64,000 nucleotides of DNA from Adlercreutzia sp910585575 (lineage in GTDB: Bacteria > Actinomycetota > Coriobacteriia > Coriobacteriales > Eggerthellaceae). A program made the position numbers and the translations under genes. The stretch's first letter is position 1. Each line of letters begins with the position of its first letter. The notes beneath the pieces were generated by a model, which was not told the DNA's origin, ran no database searches, and saw only the letters and a program-made list of their open reading frames with translations. Shown one piece after another: positions 37,059 to 46,051 of this stretch. Where the stretch lies: assembly GCF_951801035.1 (NCBI RefSeq), contig NZ_CATOKT010000002.1. One strand, given 5' to 3'.

Positions 37059-38258
37059 ATGAGCAAGATTCAGATGACCACGCCGTTGGTGGAGATGGAC
37101 GGCGACGAGATGACCCGCATCATCTGGCAGATGATCAAAGACGAGCTCATTTGCCCCTTCGTCGATCTGAAGACCGAGTACTACGACCTGGGGCTGGAAA
37201 ACCGCAACGCTACCGACGATATGGTCACCATCGAGTCGGCCGAGGCTACCCAGCGTCTGGGCGTGGCCGTGAAGTGCGCCACCATCACGCCGAACGCCGC
37301 CCGCATGGACGAGTACGACCTGAAGGAAATGTGGAAGAGCCCCAACGGCACCATCCGCGCCATGCTCGACGGCACGGTGTTCCGCACCCCCATTATCGTG
37401 AAGGGCATCGAGCCCTGCGTGCGCAACTGGGTCAAGCCCATCACCATTGCCCGCCATGCCTACGGCGACGTGTACAAGAACACCGAGATGCGCGTGCCCG
37501 GCCCCGGCAAGGTGGAGCTGGTGTACACCGGCGAGGACGGCACGGAAATGCGCGAGCTGGTGTTCCAGTTCGAGGGCCCCGGCGTGGCCCAGGGCATGCA
37601 CAACCTGGATGCCTCCATTGCCAGCTTCGCCACCAGCTGCTTCGAGTACGCCCTCGACCAGAAGCAGGACCTGTGGTTCGCCACGAAGGACACCATCTCC
37701 AAGAAGTACGACCACCGCTTCAAGGACATCTTCCAGGAGATCTACGACGACCAGTACGCTGCCCGCTTCGAAGAGGCCGGTATCGAGTACTTCTACACGC
37801 TCATCGACGACGCCGTGGCTCGCGTGATGAAGGCCGATGGCGGCTTCATCTGGGCCTGCAAGAACTACGACGGCGACGTCATGAGTGACATGGTGTCGAG
37901 CGCCTTTGGCTCCCTGGCCATGATGACCTCGGTGCTGGTGAGCCCCGCCGGTGTCTACGAGTACGAGGCGGCCCACGGTACCGTGCAGCGTCACTACTAC
38001 AAGCACCTGGAGGGGAAGGAAACCTCCACGAACTCCGTGGCCACCATCTTCGCCTGGACCGGCGCCCTGCGCAAGCGCGGCGAGCTGGACGGTCTGGACG
38101 ACCTGGTGGATTTCGCGAATCGCCTGGAGCAGGCCACTCTCGACACCATCGAGGCCGGCGAGATGACGGGCGACCTGGCTCGCATCACCACGTTGGAAAA
38201 CCCCACCACCCTTTCCACCGGCGACTTCATCAAGGCCATTGCCCAGCGTTTGAGCTAG
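37059..38258 (+). CDS. icd: NADP-dependent isocitrate dehydrogenase
   Basis: 399 residues from the ATG at 37059, with GGGAGAGG upstream. It has the eukaryotic-like homodimeric NADP-IDH architecture: PLVEMDGDEMTRIIW at the start, TITPNAARM, GTVFRTPI, the ISKKYDHRFKDIFQEIY region and the GTVQRHYY coenzyme loop. It converts isocitrate to 2-oxoglutarate plus NADPH for glutamate synthesis. Monocistronic, followed by a strong terminator. Confidence 0.96.
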   Translation: MSKIQMTTPLVEMDGDEMTRIIWQMIKDELICPFVDLKTEYYDLGLENRNATDDMVTIESAEATQRLGVAVKCATITPNAARMDEYDLKEMWKSPNGTIRAMLDGTVFRTPIIVKGIEPCVRNWVKPITIARHAYGDVYKNTEMRVPGPGKVELVYTGEDGTEMRELVFQFEGPGVAQGMHNLDASIASFATSCFEYALDQKQDLWFATKDTISKKYDHRFKDIFQEIYDDQYAARFEEAGIEYFYTLIDDAVARVMKADGGFIWACKNYDGDVMSDMVSSAFGSLAMMTSVLVSPAGVYEYEAAHGTVQRHYYKHLEGKETSTNSVATIFAWTGALRKRGELDGLDDLVDFANRLEQATLDTIEAGEMTGDLARITTLENPTTLSTGDFIKAIAQRLS

Positions 38259-38295
38259 GAAAACATCGAAAATAGGATTCCCCATCGGATGACGC

Positions 38296-38335
38296 AGCGA
38301 CCTCTCTTTCCTAGGATGGAGAGGTCGCTTTTTTT
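38296..38335 (+). terminator. Intrinsic terminator of icd
   Basis: A perfect 11-base-pair stem (38296-38306 with 38319-38329, AGCGACCTCTC) with a 12-base loop is followed by a run of T to 38335, a classical Rho-independent terminator. Confidence 0.9.
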
Positions 38336-38458
38336 GCTTGAAGCGAGCGGCGAGGGCCTTACCGGGCCGCCCGCTCGCGAGGGCGGCGCGCCCATCGTCT
38401 GGGCACCCGCTCCGCTGCTCGCTTCGCTCGTGCGCTGCGCTCCTTCATGTCTTTACTG

Positions 38459-38484
38459 GGGCGGTCTTACGACCGCCCATTTTT
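38459..38484 (+). terminator. Second hairpin terminator
   Basis: GGGCGGTC (38459-38466), loop TTAC, GACCGCCC (38471-38478), then A and five T. It lies between convergent genes. The 38336-38458 stretch between the two terminators holds no gene. Confidence 0.7.
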
Positions 38485-38529
38485 ATGGTGTTCAGAGAGC
38501 CCCGCCGACGGGTGCGCCGCCCTCGCGAG

Positions 38530-39519
38530 CTACTTTGCCAAAGCAGTGGGAAGGGCTTCGGGGTTTACGCAGGCTTCGGGTTGGCGGCCGAGCACGACAT
38601 CGATGGCGTTTTGGGTGCAGCGGGTGCGCAGCTCGACGGCCGATTCCTCGGACCAGTAGGCAGCGTGGCTGGTAAGCACGGTGTGAGGCGCCTGGCAGAT
38701 GGGGGCATCCGGGGAGACGGGCTCGTGCTCGAAGACGTCGATGCCCGCGCCCCAGAGCTTGCCGCTCTGCAGGGCGGCGGCCACGGCATCGGTGTCAATG
38801 ACGGCGCCGCGGGAGGTGTTCACCACCACGGCATCATCTTTCATGAGCTTGATGTTGTCAGCGTTGAGCAAGTGATGGGTGGCCGGCACCAGGGCTGTGT
38901 GGAAGCTGACCACATCGGCGGTGCGCAGCAGGTCCTCGAAGCTGACGTAGGGAAAGTCCTCGGGAGTGAAGCGTCCCGGCGTGCCCTTGTGATCCCAGAC
39001 CACGACGTTGAACCCGAGGCCCCGGGCTTTGCGAGCCGCCGCGCGGCCGATATTGCCGTAGCCCACGACGCCGAAGGTGCGCCCGTGCACCTGGCCCAGG
39101 GGGCGGCGGCGACGGAAGTCCCAGATGCCCTGGCGCATGTCGGTGTCGATCTCGTTGATGCGGCGCAGCACGGCCAAGGTAAGCGCGATGGCGTGGTCGG
39201 ACACCACTTCGGTGCCGTAGGCCGGCACGTTGCAGACGGCCGTGCCGTTGGCGGTGGCGGCGGCTACGTCGATGTTGTCGACGCCGGTGCCCGTCTTGGA
39301 GACCACCTTCAGCTGGGGGAGCGCTTCGAACACTTCAGCGCGGTAAAATCCGTAGGAGGTGATAGCGCCGTCGGCGTTTTGCAAGTGCTTGATCAGCTCG
39401 GCGGGCTCGCGGCCGGCCAGTTCGCTATAGCCGACGAAATCGATACCCGCTTCCTCGACCATCTGCTTTTCGAATGAGCAGTCGCCGAAATCGTTGTCAG
39501 TCATGACGATGGTTGCCAA
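38530..39519 (-). CDS. D-isomer-specific 2-hydroxyacid dehydrogenase
   Basis: 329 residues from a TTG at 39519, chosen because AGGAGGTG lies about seven bases upstream; the later ATG has no usable spacing. The NAD-binding motif is GVVGYGNIGRAAARKARG, catalytic Arg and Glu appear around VVNTSRGAVIDTDAV and GIDVFEHEP, and the catalytic His is in LTSHAAYWSEE. It resembles phosphoglycerate/hydroxypyruvate dehydrogenases but lacks ACT domains, so serA is unlikely. The substrate is not determined. Confidence 0.9.
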   Translation of the reverse strand: MATIVMTDNDFGDCSFEKQMVEEAGIDFVGYSELAGREPAELIKHLQNADGAITSYGFYRAEVFEALPQLKVVSKTGTGVDNIDVAAATANGTAVCNVPAYGTEVVSDHAIALTLAVLRRINEIDTDMRQGIWDFRRRRPLGQVHGRTFGVVGYGNIGRAAARKARGLGFNVVVWDHKGTPGRFTPEDFPYVSFEDLLRTADVVSFHTALVPATHHLLNADNIKLMKDDAVVVNTSRGAVIDTDAVAAALQSGKLWGAGIDVFEHEPVSPDAPICQAPHTVLTSHAAYWSEESAVELRTRCTQNAIDVVLGRQPEACVNPEALPTALAK

Positions 39520-39734
39520 GGCGAGCACCTCCTGAGGTCGCGTAGGTTGAGCAGAATTGTACCGATAGGTTGCTTGGAGCCCCAGAGTAGCACACAACGT
39601 TTCCGGCTTGTTACATCGACTTTTGTGCGGCAAGCGGGTGCGCGGTAGTTAGAGTCAGCATCAAGTTAGAAAGGGAGAAGTTGTGCACGAATCGACCGTT
39701 CGCATGGGGTCGTACGCCCCCAGCCGCCAAAGAC

Positions 39735-39762
39735 TTGCGACCCTTGACAGGCGTGGTAAGAT
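39735..39762 (+). promoter_or_regulatory. veg promoter
   Basis: TTGCGA (39735-39740), a 16-base spacer and an extended -10 TGGTAAGAT (39754-39762) lie 44 bases before the veg ATG. A TTGACA at 39744-39749 has no matching -10 and is less likely to be used. Confidence 0.55.
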
Positions 39763-39806
39763 GTGCAGTTGTACTTGTACGGAAAACCATGTTAGGAAGA
39801 TAGTCC

Positions 39807-40133
39807 ATGGATTTGGCTCAGCAAGCTAAGATTGTCGATAGCATTCATGATACCCTCCACGATTTCGTGGGTCAACGATTGAAGGTTCGCGCCAATATGG
39901 GTCGCTCGAAGATTGTCGAAAGCGAGGGCGTGCTCACGCAGGTGCATCCGCAGCTGTTCATCATGGAGGTGGATCGCAAGCGTGGTCGCACGGCCCGTCA
40001 GTCCTACCAGTACGTCGACGTGCTGACCGGCATGGTCGAGCTGTCTCAGAACGGCGAGCCGCTGTTCGCTCCCTTTGTGGACGAGTCCATGGAGCTCATC
40101 GACATCACCGTCGAAGAGCGTGTGGTCTCCTAA
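39807..40133 (+). CDS. veg: Veg-family protein
   Basis: 108 residues with AGGAAG upstream. IHDTLHDFVGQRLKVRANMGRSKI...EGVLTQVHPQLFIMEVD...SYQYVDVLTGMVEL follows the Veg (DUF1021) pattern throughout. The family is small, basic, highly expressed and often found near ksgA/rsmA. In Bacillus subtilis Veg influences biofilm formation; the biochemical role is not settled. Cytoplasmic; monocistronic; the tRNA-Ala gene lies 68 bases downstream. Confidence 0.9.
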   Translation: MDLAQQAKIVDSIHDTLHDFVGQRLKVRANMGRSKIVESEGVLTQVHPQLFIMEVDRKRGRTARQSYQYVDVLTGMVELSQNGEPLFAPFVDESMELIDITVEERVVS

Positions 40134-40201
40134 TTTTTTCGGTTGACATTCGTCGCCGAAACGGGCAAACTATTGCCCTGCGCCAAAAGCGCACCTAACG
40201 T

Positions 40202-40277
40202 GGGGATGTAGCTCAGCTGGGAGAGCATCACGTTCGCAACGTGGGGGCCGAGGGTTCGAATCCCTTCATCTCCACCA
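40202..40277 (+). tRNA. tRNA-Ala (anticodon CGC)
   Basis: The 76-base sequence folds into a full cloverleaf: acceptor GGGGATG/CATCTCC containing the G3-U70 pair that identifies alanine tRNAs, D stem GCTC/GAGC, anticodon stem TCACG/CGTGG with loop TTCGCAA, and T arm GAGGG-TTCGAAT-CCCTT. The CCA end is encoded (40275-40277). The anticodon reads GCG codons, common in this GC-rich genome. Confidence 0.97.
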
Positions 40278-40285
40278 CGAAATTT

Positions 40286-40314
40286 AAAGACCTCCTGCAA
40301 AGGGGGTCTTTTCG
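40286..40314 (+). terminator. Terminator of tRNA-Ala
   Basis: AAAGACCTCC (40286-40295) pairs with GGGGGTCTTT (40302-40311) with one G-U pair and a six-base loop, ending in T residues. Confidence 0.8.
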
Positions 40315-40347
40315 TATTTGGGGTGCCTCGGGGATTCGAGCCCCGGC

Positions 40348-41736
40348 CTACCCGAACCAGGCCTTCGCCAGGGCGCGGATGCCTGGCTCGATGTCCTCTT
40401 CCGCAATGGCCGAGAATCCTACCAGCACCGTGCTGTCGGGGGTATGAGCGGGGTTGGCCCAGTACTTCTGGGTGCCGTACACCTGCACGTCTTCGGCGCG
40501 CGCTGCCTCGATAAGCTCACTTTGGGAGCGGCCGTCGCGCACGCGCACCAGCAGGTGCAGCCCCGTGCCGTTCTCGAGAATGTCCACCTCGTTGCCCATG
40601 GTCTCGCGTAACACGCGGGTGAGCGTCTCGTACTTGCGGCGGTTCTTCGCCTGGACCCGGCGCACGTGGCGATCCCATGAGCTGTCGGCCATGAAGCGGG
40701 CCAGCACCTGCTGGTTGAGCCAGGGCACAGGGGAATAGGAGTTGGCGAAGTGGTTCTTCCAACGCTCGAGCAGGGGTTCGGGCAGCTCCAGATAGTTGAT
40801 GCGCAGGGCCGGCGAGAGCGATTTGGAGAAGGTGCCCATGTATACGACACGTCCGTGGGTGTCCATGGAGGCCAAGGGAGGCAACGAGCGCTCTCGATAG
40901 CGGAAGTCGCGACAGTAATCGTCCTCGAGAATATACGCGTCATTGCGCTCGGCCCAGGCAAGCACGCGTTCCCGTGCCTCGACAGGCAGAACTTGGCAGG
41001 TGGGAAACTGGCTAGAGGGGGTGAGGTACAGAAGGCGCGCGCCAGACTGCTCTATGTCGCTGAGAAACGTTTGAACGCCGTCCAGCACGCGGCAGGGCAC
41101 AATGGGGAAGTGCGAGCGCTCGAATACGGCTCGCACGCCGTCGTAGCCCGGCTCTTCCATGGCCACGATATCGCGCGTGTTGTCGAACAGCGTCAGCAGG
41201 TTCTGGATGCTGGTTTGCGTGCCTCCTTGGACAATGATCTGATCGGCGGTGCACTGAATGCCGCGCTGGGTATTCAGGCGCCAGGCGATGGCCTCGCAGA
41301 GCTTCTCCTCGCCGAACGGATGGTTGTAGGCGTCGCAGCCCACGTTGTCGATGGACAGCAAGATGTCGTCGGTCAGGGAGCGCCAGGCTGCTGCCGGGAA
41401 GGTGCGTGGCTCCAAATTGCCGTAGGTGAAGTTGTAGCGCGGCCGTGCGTCACCTTGACCGGCAGGCTCCTGCGCCATCTGCTTTGCGTCTGGCTGCAAG
41501 TAAGAGACGTTCTGCACGATGTAGCCGGAGCCCGGATGGCTCTCGACGTAGCCCTCTTGGGTGAGCAGGTGGTAGGCCGTTTCCACCGTGTTGCGCGCGC
41601 ATCCCAGGTCGGCCGCCAGGCCGCGAATGGAGGGCAGCTTGCTGCCGGTCGGATAGTCCCCGCTTTCGATGCGCTCATGGATTTGATCGAAGAGCTGCTG
41701 ATAGAAGGGGAGGGGAGAGCTTTCGTCCAGATGCAC
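40348..41736 (-). CDS. MocR/PdxR-type GntR regulator with aminotransferase domain
   Basis: 462 residues from a GTG at 41736, supported by AGAGGAG about five bases upstream; a longer GTG frame at 41757 would bury that site. The N-terminal GntR winged helix (SPLPFYQQLFDQIHERIESGDYP..., about 5-75) is joined to a fold-type I aminotransferase domain (about 105-460). The latter has GGTQTSIQNLL, EEPGYDG and the PLP Lys in GTFSKSLSPALR. MocR proteins sense PLP or an amino compound. No divergent pdx genes are present, so the target is unknown. Confidence 0.93.
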   Translation of the reverse strand: MHLDESSPLPFYQQLFDQIHERIESGDYPTGSKLPSIRGLAADLGCARNTVETAYHLLTQEGYVESHPGSGYIVQNVSYLQPDAKQMAQEPAGQGDARPRYNFTYGNLEPRTFPAAAWRSLTDDILLSIDNVGCDAYNHPFGEEKLCEAIAWRLNTQRGIQCTADQIIVQGGTQTSIQNLLTLFDNTRDIVAMEEPGYDGVRAVFERSHFPIVPCRVLDGVQTFLSDIEQSGARLLYLTPSSQFPTCQVLPVEARERVLAWAERNDAYILEDDYCRDFRYRERSLPPLASMDTHGRVVYMGTFSKSLSPALRINYLELPEPLLERWKNHFANSYSPVPWLNQQVLARFMADSSWDRHVRRVQAKNRRKYETLTRVLRETMGNEVDILENGTGLHLLVRVRDGRSQSELIEAARAEDVQVYGTQKYWANPAHTPDSTVLVGFSAIAEEDIEPGIRALAKAWFG

Positions 41737-41805
41737 GGCCGCTCCTCTCTGCGCCACGGATCTCTTAGCAACTAGCTTAGCAAAGAGCGTGGCTCCGCGC
41801 GAAGA

Positions 41806-41918
41806 TAGGGACTGATCTTTTCAACCGTCCCCATGAAATAGAAGAAAACCGTCCCCATACGGGCAACTGTCCCCAAAAAAGAAGCGCGAACTGTCCCTTA
41901 AAGGGCAAACCGTCCCCA
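41806..41918. repeat. Spaced ACYGTCCCC repeats
   Basis: Five copies of the decamer ACYGTCCC(C/T)(A/T) occur at 41824, 41848, 41866, 41890 and 41909, spaced 18-24 bases, with the reverse motif GGGACTG at 41808. No gene lies here. Similar CTGTCCCT/GTGTCCCT units recur near 47491-47522. Motifs of this kind resemble REP-type sequences moved by Y1 transposases, but none is encoded in the window. Confidence 0.6.
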
Positions 41919-42015
41919 TTGTATGCTGCGCCCTGAGATTCCGGCCTGGAGTCGGATTTGCTGTACCACGCGGAAACGCAAAGCGGGGTGCGGGTCTGTT
42001 CATTCAGAGAGGGGG

Positions 42016-42678
42016 ATGGCAGTGTCGATCCTTCGCGCAGTAGCGGGAGTATGCGCCGCGGGCGTGCTGGTGGCCCAGGCAGCTTGGGCGGCCACGCCGT
42101 CGCCCGTGCCGTTGCTGCGGCCCCCCGGAGCCGGTGAGCCGTCGCGCTTTGATGCGTGCTGCGTGCGCTGCGGCCGCTGTTTGGAGGCCTGTCCCTACGG
42201 CGCTATCCACGCTGCGCCCTTCGAAGCCGCCACGGCGGCGAGCACCCCGTATGTCAATGCTCGTTTGCAGGCGTGCCGCCTGTGCGAGGACTTCCCCTGC
42301 GCCGCTGCCTGCCCCACGGGCGCCCTTGAGGCGCCGGCCGAGCGTACGGCGGCGGCCATGGGCGTGGCGGTCATCAACGAGGATACTTGCTTGTCCTACC
42401 AGGGCATGCGCTGCGAGGTGTGCTATCGCGCCTGCCCGCTTATCGACGAGGCCATGGTCATCGACTACCGCCCCCGCGAGGGGGACGACATCCACGCGGT
42501 ATTTGCGCCCCAGGTAGTGAACGATTCCTGCGCCGGGTGCGGCCTGTGCGAGCAGCGCTGCCCCGTCAGTGATCCAGCGCCGGCCATCGTGGTGGTGCCC
42601 ACGGGCGCGGATGCGGCCGCGTACGTGGCCCAGCGCAACGGCGGCGCATCGGTAACGCTGGCAAAGGGCGTGGCGTAA
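42016..42678 (+). CDS. napG: NapG-like exported ferredoxin with four [4Fe-4S] motifs
   Basis: 220 residues. The start is the ATG at 42016 or a GTG at 42022; GAGGGGG fits the GTG better. An N-terminal hydrophobic segment (about 3-25, ending AAWA) looks like a signal peptide, but the usual NapG twin-arginine is missing. Sixteen cysteines fall into four clusters: CVRCGRCLEACP, CRLCEDFPCAAACP, CLSYQGMRCEVCYRACP and CAGCGLCEQRCP. It should carry electrons from the NapH-like quinol dehydrogenase toward the NapA/NapB pair. It lies 61 bases upstream of napA. Confidence 0.85.
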   Translation: MAVSILRAVAGVCAAGVLVAQAAWAATPSPVPLLRPPGAGEPSRFDACCVRCGRCLEACPYGAIHAAPFEAATAASTPYVNARLQACRLCEDFPCAAACPTGALEAPAERTAAAMGVAVINEDTCLSYQGMRCEVCYRACPLIDEAMVIDYRPREGDDIHAVFAPQVVNDSCAGCGLCEQRCPVSDPAPAIVVVPTGADAAAYVAQRNGGASVTLAKGVA

Positions 42679-42739
42679 CACGGCTCGGCCGTGCATCTTA
42701 GGTAACCGGGCCTGCGGGCCCTTAAGGAGGGAGGACGTA

Positions 42740-45283
42740 ATGGAACTGACCCGACGTCTGTTTGTGAAAACTACGGCGGTGGCGCTGGCCTCGGCCGCGG
42801 CGGCCGGCACCCTGGCCAGCTGCTCGAGCCTGCCGTCGACCAGCGGCTCGAAGAAAGAGGCGCTGCCGGCCGACACGGTGAGTACCGTGGGCGTCTGCCG
42901 CTTCTGCGGCTGCGGCTGCGGCGTCATCGTGGAGTCGAAGGACGGCCGTGTGGTGTCGGTGACGGGCGACCCGGAGAACGGCTCGTCTCGCGGTTTGAAC
43001 TGCGTGAAGGGCTACTACCTGGCCAACGCGCTCTACGGTGAGGATCGCCTGACTACCCCGCTTATCCGCGATGACAAGGCCACCAAGGGCACTCCCGAGG
43101 GCCTGCGCGAGGCCACTTGGGACGAGGCGCTCGACTTGGTGGCGTCGAAGCTGCGCGACACCTGGAAGGCCGACAAGAGTCGTCTGGCGTTCTGGGGCTC
43201 CGGTCAGCAGCCCATCGTCGAGGGCTACTGCCAGGCGAAGTTCTGGAAGGCGGGCCTGCTTTCCAACAACATCGACCCCAATGCCCGTCTGTGCATGGCC
43301 AGCGCCGTAGTGGGCTTCATGAACGTGTTCCAGACCGACGAGCCTGCCGGTTGCTACGCCGACATCGACGAGACCGACACCTTCGTCACCTGGGGCGCCA
43401 ATATGGCCGAGGCCCATCCCATGCTGTACTCGCGCCTGACGGCCCGCAAGCTGGCCGACGAGAACGTGCGCCACTACGACGTGACCACCATGACCACGCG
43501 CACTTCGGCCTCGGCCGACAAGGTGCTCACGTTCCGCCCCGGCTCCGACATTGCCATCGCCAACGCCATCGCGAACTACCTCATCCAGAACGACAAGTAC
43601 GACAAGGAGTTCGTGGCGGCCCACGTGCAGTTCAAGCAGGGTACCGAGAACATCGGCAACGCCACCGACGACGGCTACGATAAGAGCGACATCGGCCAGG
43701 CCGTCGACAACGTGGAGCCCATCGACTTCGCCGCCTTCGCCAAGCGCCTGGAGCCCTATACGCTGCAGTACGCCTCCGAAATTTCCGGCGTGCCCGCCGA
43801 GGACATCCAAGAGCTGGCCGAGGTGTTCGCCGACAAGGGCCGCAAGGTGCTGTCGCTGTGGACCATGGGCGTGAACCAGCACAACCGCGGCACGTGGATG
43901 AACCACTGCATCTACAACATCCACCTGCTTACCGGGCGTTACGCCTTGCCCGGCGACGGCGCCTTCAGCCTGACCGGTCAGCCCACGGCCTGCGGCACCG
44001 CCCGCGAAGTGGGCACCTTCAGCCACCGTCTGCCCGCCGACTTGGTGGTGAAGAACCCCGACCATCGCCGCTACACCGAGGCGGTATGGAACCTGCCCGA
44101 GGGCTATCTGGACGCCATCGAGGCCCCCGGCTTCCACACGGTGAAGATATTCCGCGAGCTTTCCAAGGGCAACATCGACTTTCTGTGGAGCGCCCACAAC
44201 AACTGGGCCGTGTCCATGCCGAACCTTACCCGTTTTTTGGGCAAGGGCGAGCTGAAGGGCATCAACGACGCCTTCATCTGCGTGTCCGAGGTGTATCCCA
44301 CGCTGTCCACCCAGTACGCCGACGTGGTGCTGCCCGCGGCCATGTGGGTGGAGCGCGAGGGCGCCTTCGGCAACGGCGAGCGTCGCACGGCCGTGTTCGA
44401 GAAGGCCATCGACCCGCCGGGCGAGGCCAAGTGGGACCTGTGGGCCATGATGGAGATTGCCAAGCGCACCCTGGAAGGCGAGCAGATCGACGGGCAGGAC
44501 GCCTTTGAGCACCTGTTCGGCCAGTGGTACGACGCGGCAGCCTCCGATTTCAAGGCCGACCAGCGCGAGACTTGCAAGAGCATCTGGGAAGAGTACCGTA
44601 CTTTCTCGAACCCCAGCCTGAACGAGCGCGCTGCTGCCATCAACGAGAGCGCCAAACTGAAGATGGAGGCCAAGCAGTTGGCCCCCTACGAGGAGTACAT
44701 CCACAATCATGGCCTGACCTGGCCGGTGCGCGAGGTGAACGGCGAGTGGAAGCCCACCCTGTGGCGCTTCTGCGACGGCCCTCAGGAGGACGGTTTCGAC
44801 CAGTACGGCGTCGAGCAGTACGGCGACCACGACATGCCCGGCGGTGTGAGCTTCTACAAGTCCGCCGACAAGAAGCCCTCGGTGGTGTTCCGTCCCTACG
44901 AGCCGCCGGCGGAAGAGCCCTCCGAGGAGTACCCGTTCTGGTTCAGCACCGGCCGCTTGCTGGAGCATTGGCACACCGGCTCTATGACGCGCCGTATCCC
45001 CGAGCTGAACCGCGCGTTGCCCGAGGCGCTGCTGGACATGAACCCCGAGGATTGCGCTGAACTGGGCGTGGCCGACGGCGATCGCGTGCGCCTTACCTCG
45101 CGGTTCGGCACCTGCGACATCACGGTATCCACAGCCGGCCGTACCCGTCCGCCCCGCGGCATGGTGTTCGCCCCCTTCTTCGCCGAAGAGACGCTCATCA
45201 ACTTGGTGGTGCAGGACACCTACTGTCCGCTGTCCAAGGAGCCGGACTTCAAAAAGACCTGCGTTTCCATCGAGAAGATCTAG
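42740..45283 (+). CDS. napA: Nitrate reductase catalytic subunit NapA (Tat lipoprotein)
   Basis: 847 residues, a molybdo-bis-MGD enzyme reducing nitrate to nitrite outside the membrane. The Tat signal has TRRLF (Arg5-Arg6), and the cleavage region ends in LASC (Cys28), a lipobox. The [4Fe-4S] motif is CRFCGCGCGV...NCVKGYY. The Mo-ligating Cys is in NARLCMASAV (about 185). FWFSTGRLLEHWHTGSMTRRIPEL is a typical NapA C-terminal cofactor region. AAGGAGGGAGG precedes the start. NapD and NapH-like genes nearby support Nap over formate dehydrogenase or other family members. Confidence 0.93.
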   Translation: MELTRRLFVKTTAVALASAAAAGTLASCSSLPSTSGSKKEALPADTVSTVGVCRFCGCGCGVIVESKDGRVVSVTGDPENGSSRGLNCVKGYYLANALYGEDRLTTPLIRDDKATKGTPEGLREATWDEALDLVASKLRDTWKADKSRLAFWGSGQQPIVEGYCQAKFWKAGLLSNNIDPNARLCMASAVVGFMNVFQTDEPAGCYADIDETDTFVTWGANMAEAHPMLYSRLTARKLADENVRHYDVTTMTTRTSASADKVLTFRPGSDIAIANAIANYLIQNDKYDKEFVAAHVQFKQGTENIGNATDDGYDKSDIGQAVDNVEPIDFAAFAKRLEPYTLQYASEISGVPAEDIQELAEVFADKGRKVLSLWTMGVNQHNRGTWMNHCIYNIHLLTGRYALPGDGAFSLTGQPTACGTAREVGTFSHRLPADLVVKNPDHRRYTEAVWNLPEGYLDAIEAPGFHTVKIFRELSKGNIDFLWSAHNNWAVSMPNLTRFLGKGELKGINDAFICVSEVYPTLSTQYADVVLPAAMWVEREGAFGNGERRTAVFEKAIDPPGEAKWDLWAMMEIAKRTLEGEQIDGQDAFEHLFGQWYDAAASDFKADQRETCKSIWEEYRTFSNPSLNERAAAINESAKLKMEAKQLAPYEEYIHNHGLTWPVREVNGEWKPTLWRFCDGPQEDGFDQYGVEQYGDHDMPGGVSFYKSADKKPSVVFRPYEPPAEEPSEEYPFWFSTGRLLEHWHTGSMTRRIPELNRALPEALLDMNPEDCAELGVADGDRVRLTSRFGTCDITVSTAGRTRPPRGMVFAPFFAEETLINLVVQDTYCPLSKEPDFKKTCVSIEKI

Positions 45284-45293
45284 GAGGGCTGCC

Positions 45294-45626
45294 ATGAAGA
45301 AGACGAATTGCGTGACCGCGGTGGCCGTAGCCTGCGTGCTAGGCCTGGGCGCCTTGGCCGGTTGCAGCCAGCCTACGGCCGAGGCCGAGGTGGTGTACGG
45401 GCCCGGCGAGCCGCCGCTCATGACGGCCAGCCACGAGGGTCGCTTCGAGAGTCTGGGGGCCAACGGCTGTTACGGCTGCCACGGCTCCAGCGACAGCGCC
45501 GAGGTGTTCCTGCCCCAGGCCACGCCGCTGCCCGACGATCATTACGTGAACGGCGACAAGCAAACCCGCGAAATCGACGGACCTCGCACCGAGTGTCTGA
45601 CCTGCCATCCTGTGGCAGGGGAGTAG
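45294..45626 (+). CDS. napB: NapB-like diheme cytochrome c lipoprotein
   Basis: 110 residues with AGGAGG upstream. The signal ends in LAGC (Cys24), a lipobox. Two CxxCH motifs, CYGCH and CLTCH, bind heme. The YGPGEPPLMTASHEGRFESLG region resembles the NapB pattern of two conserved His before the hemes. It is shorter than proteobacterial NapB. It probably passes electrons to NapA. It starts 10 bases after napA. Confidence 0.83.
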   Translation: MKKTNCVTAVAVACVLGLGALAGCSQPTAEAEVVYGPGEPPLMTASHEGRFESLGANGCYGCHGSSDSAEVFLPQATPLPDDHYVNGDKQTREIDGPRTECLTCHPVAGE

Positions 45627-45693
45627 GCACCTGCGACGGTTTCCTACCGTGCGCCTCGCCTGTCCGCTTCCGAGCGGGCGATGAGACGCCTGA

Positions 45694-45735
45694 GACGGCC
45701 CGCCTCCTGCATCCCTCCCACAGGAGCGGGCCGTC
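45694..45735 (+). promoter_or_regulatory. Hairpin sequestering the napD ribosome site
   Basis: GACGGCCCGCCTCCTG (45694-45709) pairs with CAGGAGCGGGCCGTC (45721-45735) over 15 base pairs with one bulged base. The AGGAG of napD is in the 3' arm and the ATG follows immediately. Translation of napD should need the stem to open; alternatively it is an attenuator. It lacks a T tract. Confidence 0.55.
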
Positions 45736-46008
45736 ATGTTTGAGAAAGAGAAGACCATGGAAGACGAAAAAGTAGTCATTTCCTCGCTGGTGGTAGAGGC
45801 CGTCCCTGACGCTGTTGAAGCCGTAGTCGAGGCCCTGGGTGCCCTTGAGGGCGTTGAAGTGCACGAGATCAACGACTACAAGATTGTCGTGACCGTCGAG
45901 GCACCCTCCACGGGCGCCTCTCACAAGATGGCCAGCCGCTTCGTGGAAATCCCCGGCGTGCTGAACGTGAACCTCATCTACGTGAACTTCGAAGACGAGA
46001 CGCTATAA
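45736..46008 (+). CDS. napD: NapD-type Tat signal chaperone
   Basis: 90 residues from the ATG at 45736, with AGGAG nine bases upstream (a second ATG at 45757 is possible). VVISSLVVEAVPDAVEAVVEAL...GVEVHEINDYKIVVTVEA...IPGVLNVNLIYVNFED matches the small ferredoxin-like NapD fold. NapD binds the NapA Tat signal and guards cofactor insertion. Cytoplasmic. Confidence 0.9.
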   Translation: MFEKEKTMEDEKVVISSLVVEAVPDAVEAVVEALGALEGVEVHEINDYKIVVTVEAPSTGASHKMASRFVEIPGVLNVNLIYVNFEDETL

Positions 46009-46051
46009 GTTCCGTTCGCCCTAACGGGACGAACGGACCCGTCGACGCTGC

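Noticed and set aside
38530..39519. serA phosphoglycerate dehydrogenase
   Set aside because: The fold fits, but there is no ACT or regulatory domain and no serine pathway neighbour, so only the general family is called.
42722..45463. 913-codon open frame on the minus strand opposite napA
   Set aside because: It is antisense to a fully conserved NapA, has His/Gly/Leu/Val-rich shadow composition and no family match; GC-rich third positions keep the frame open.
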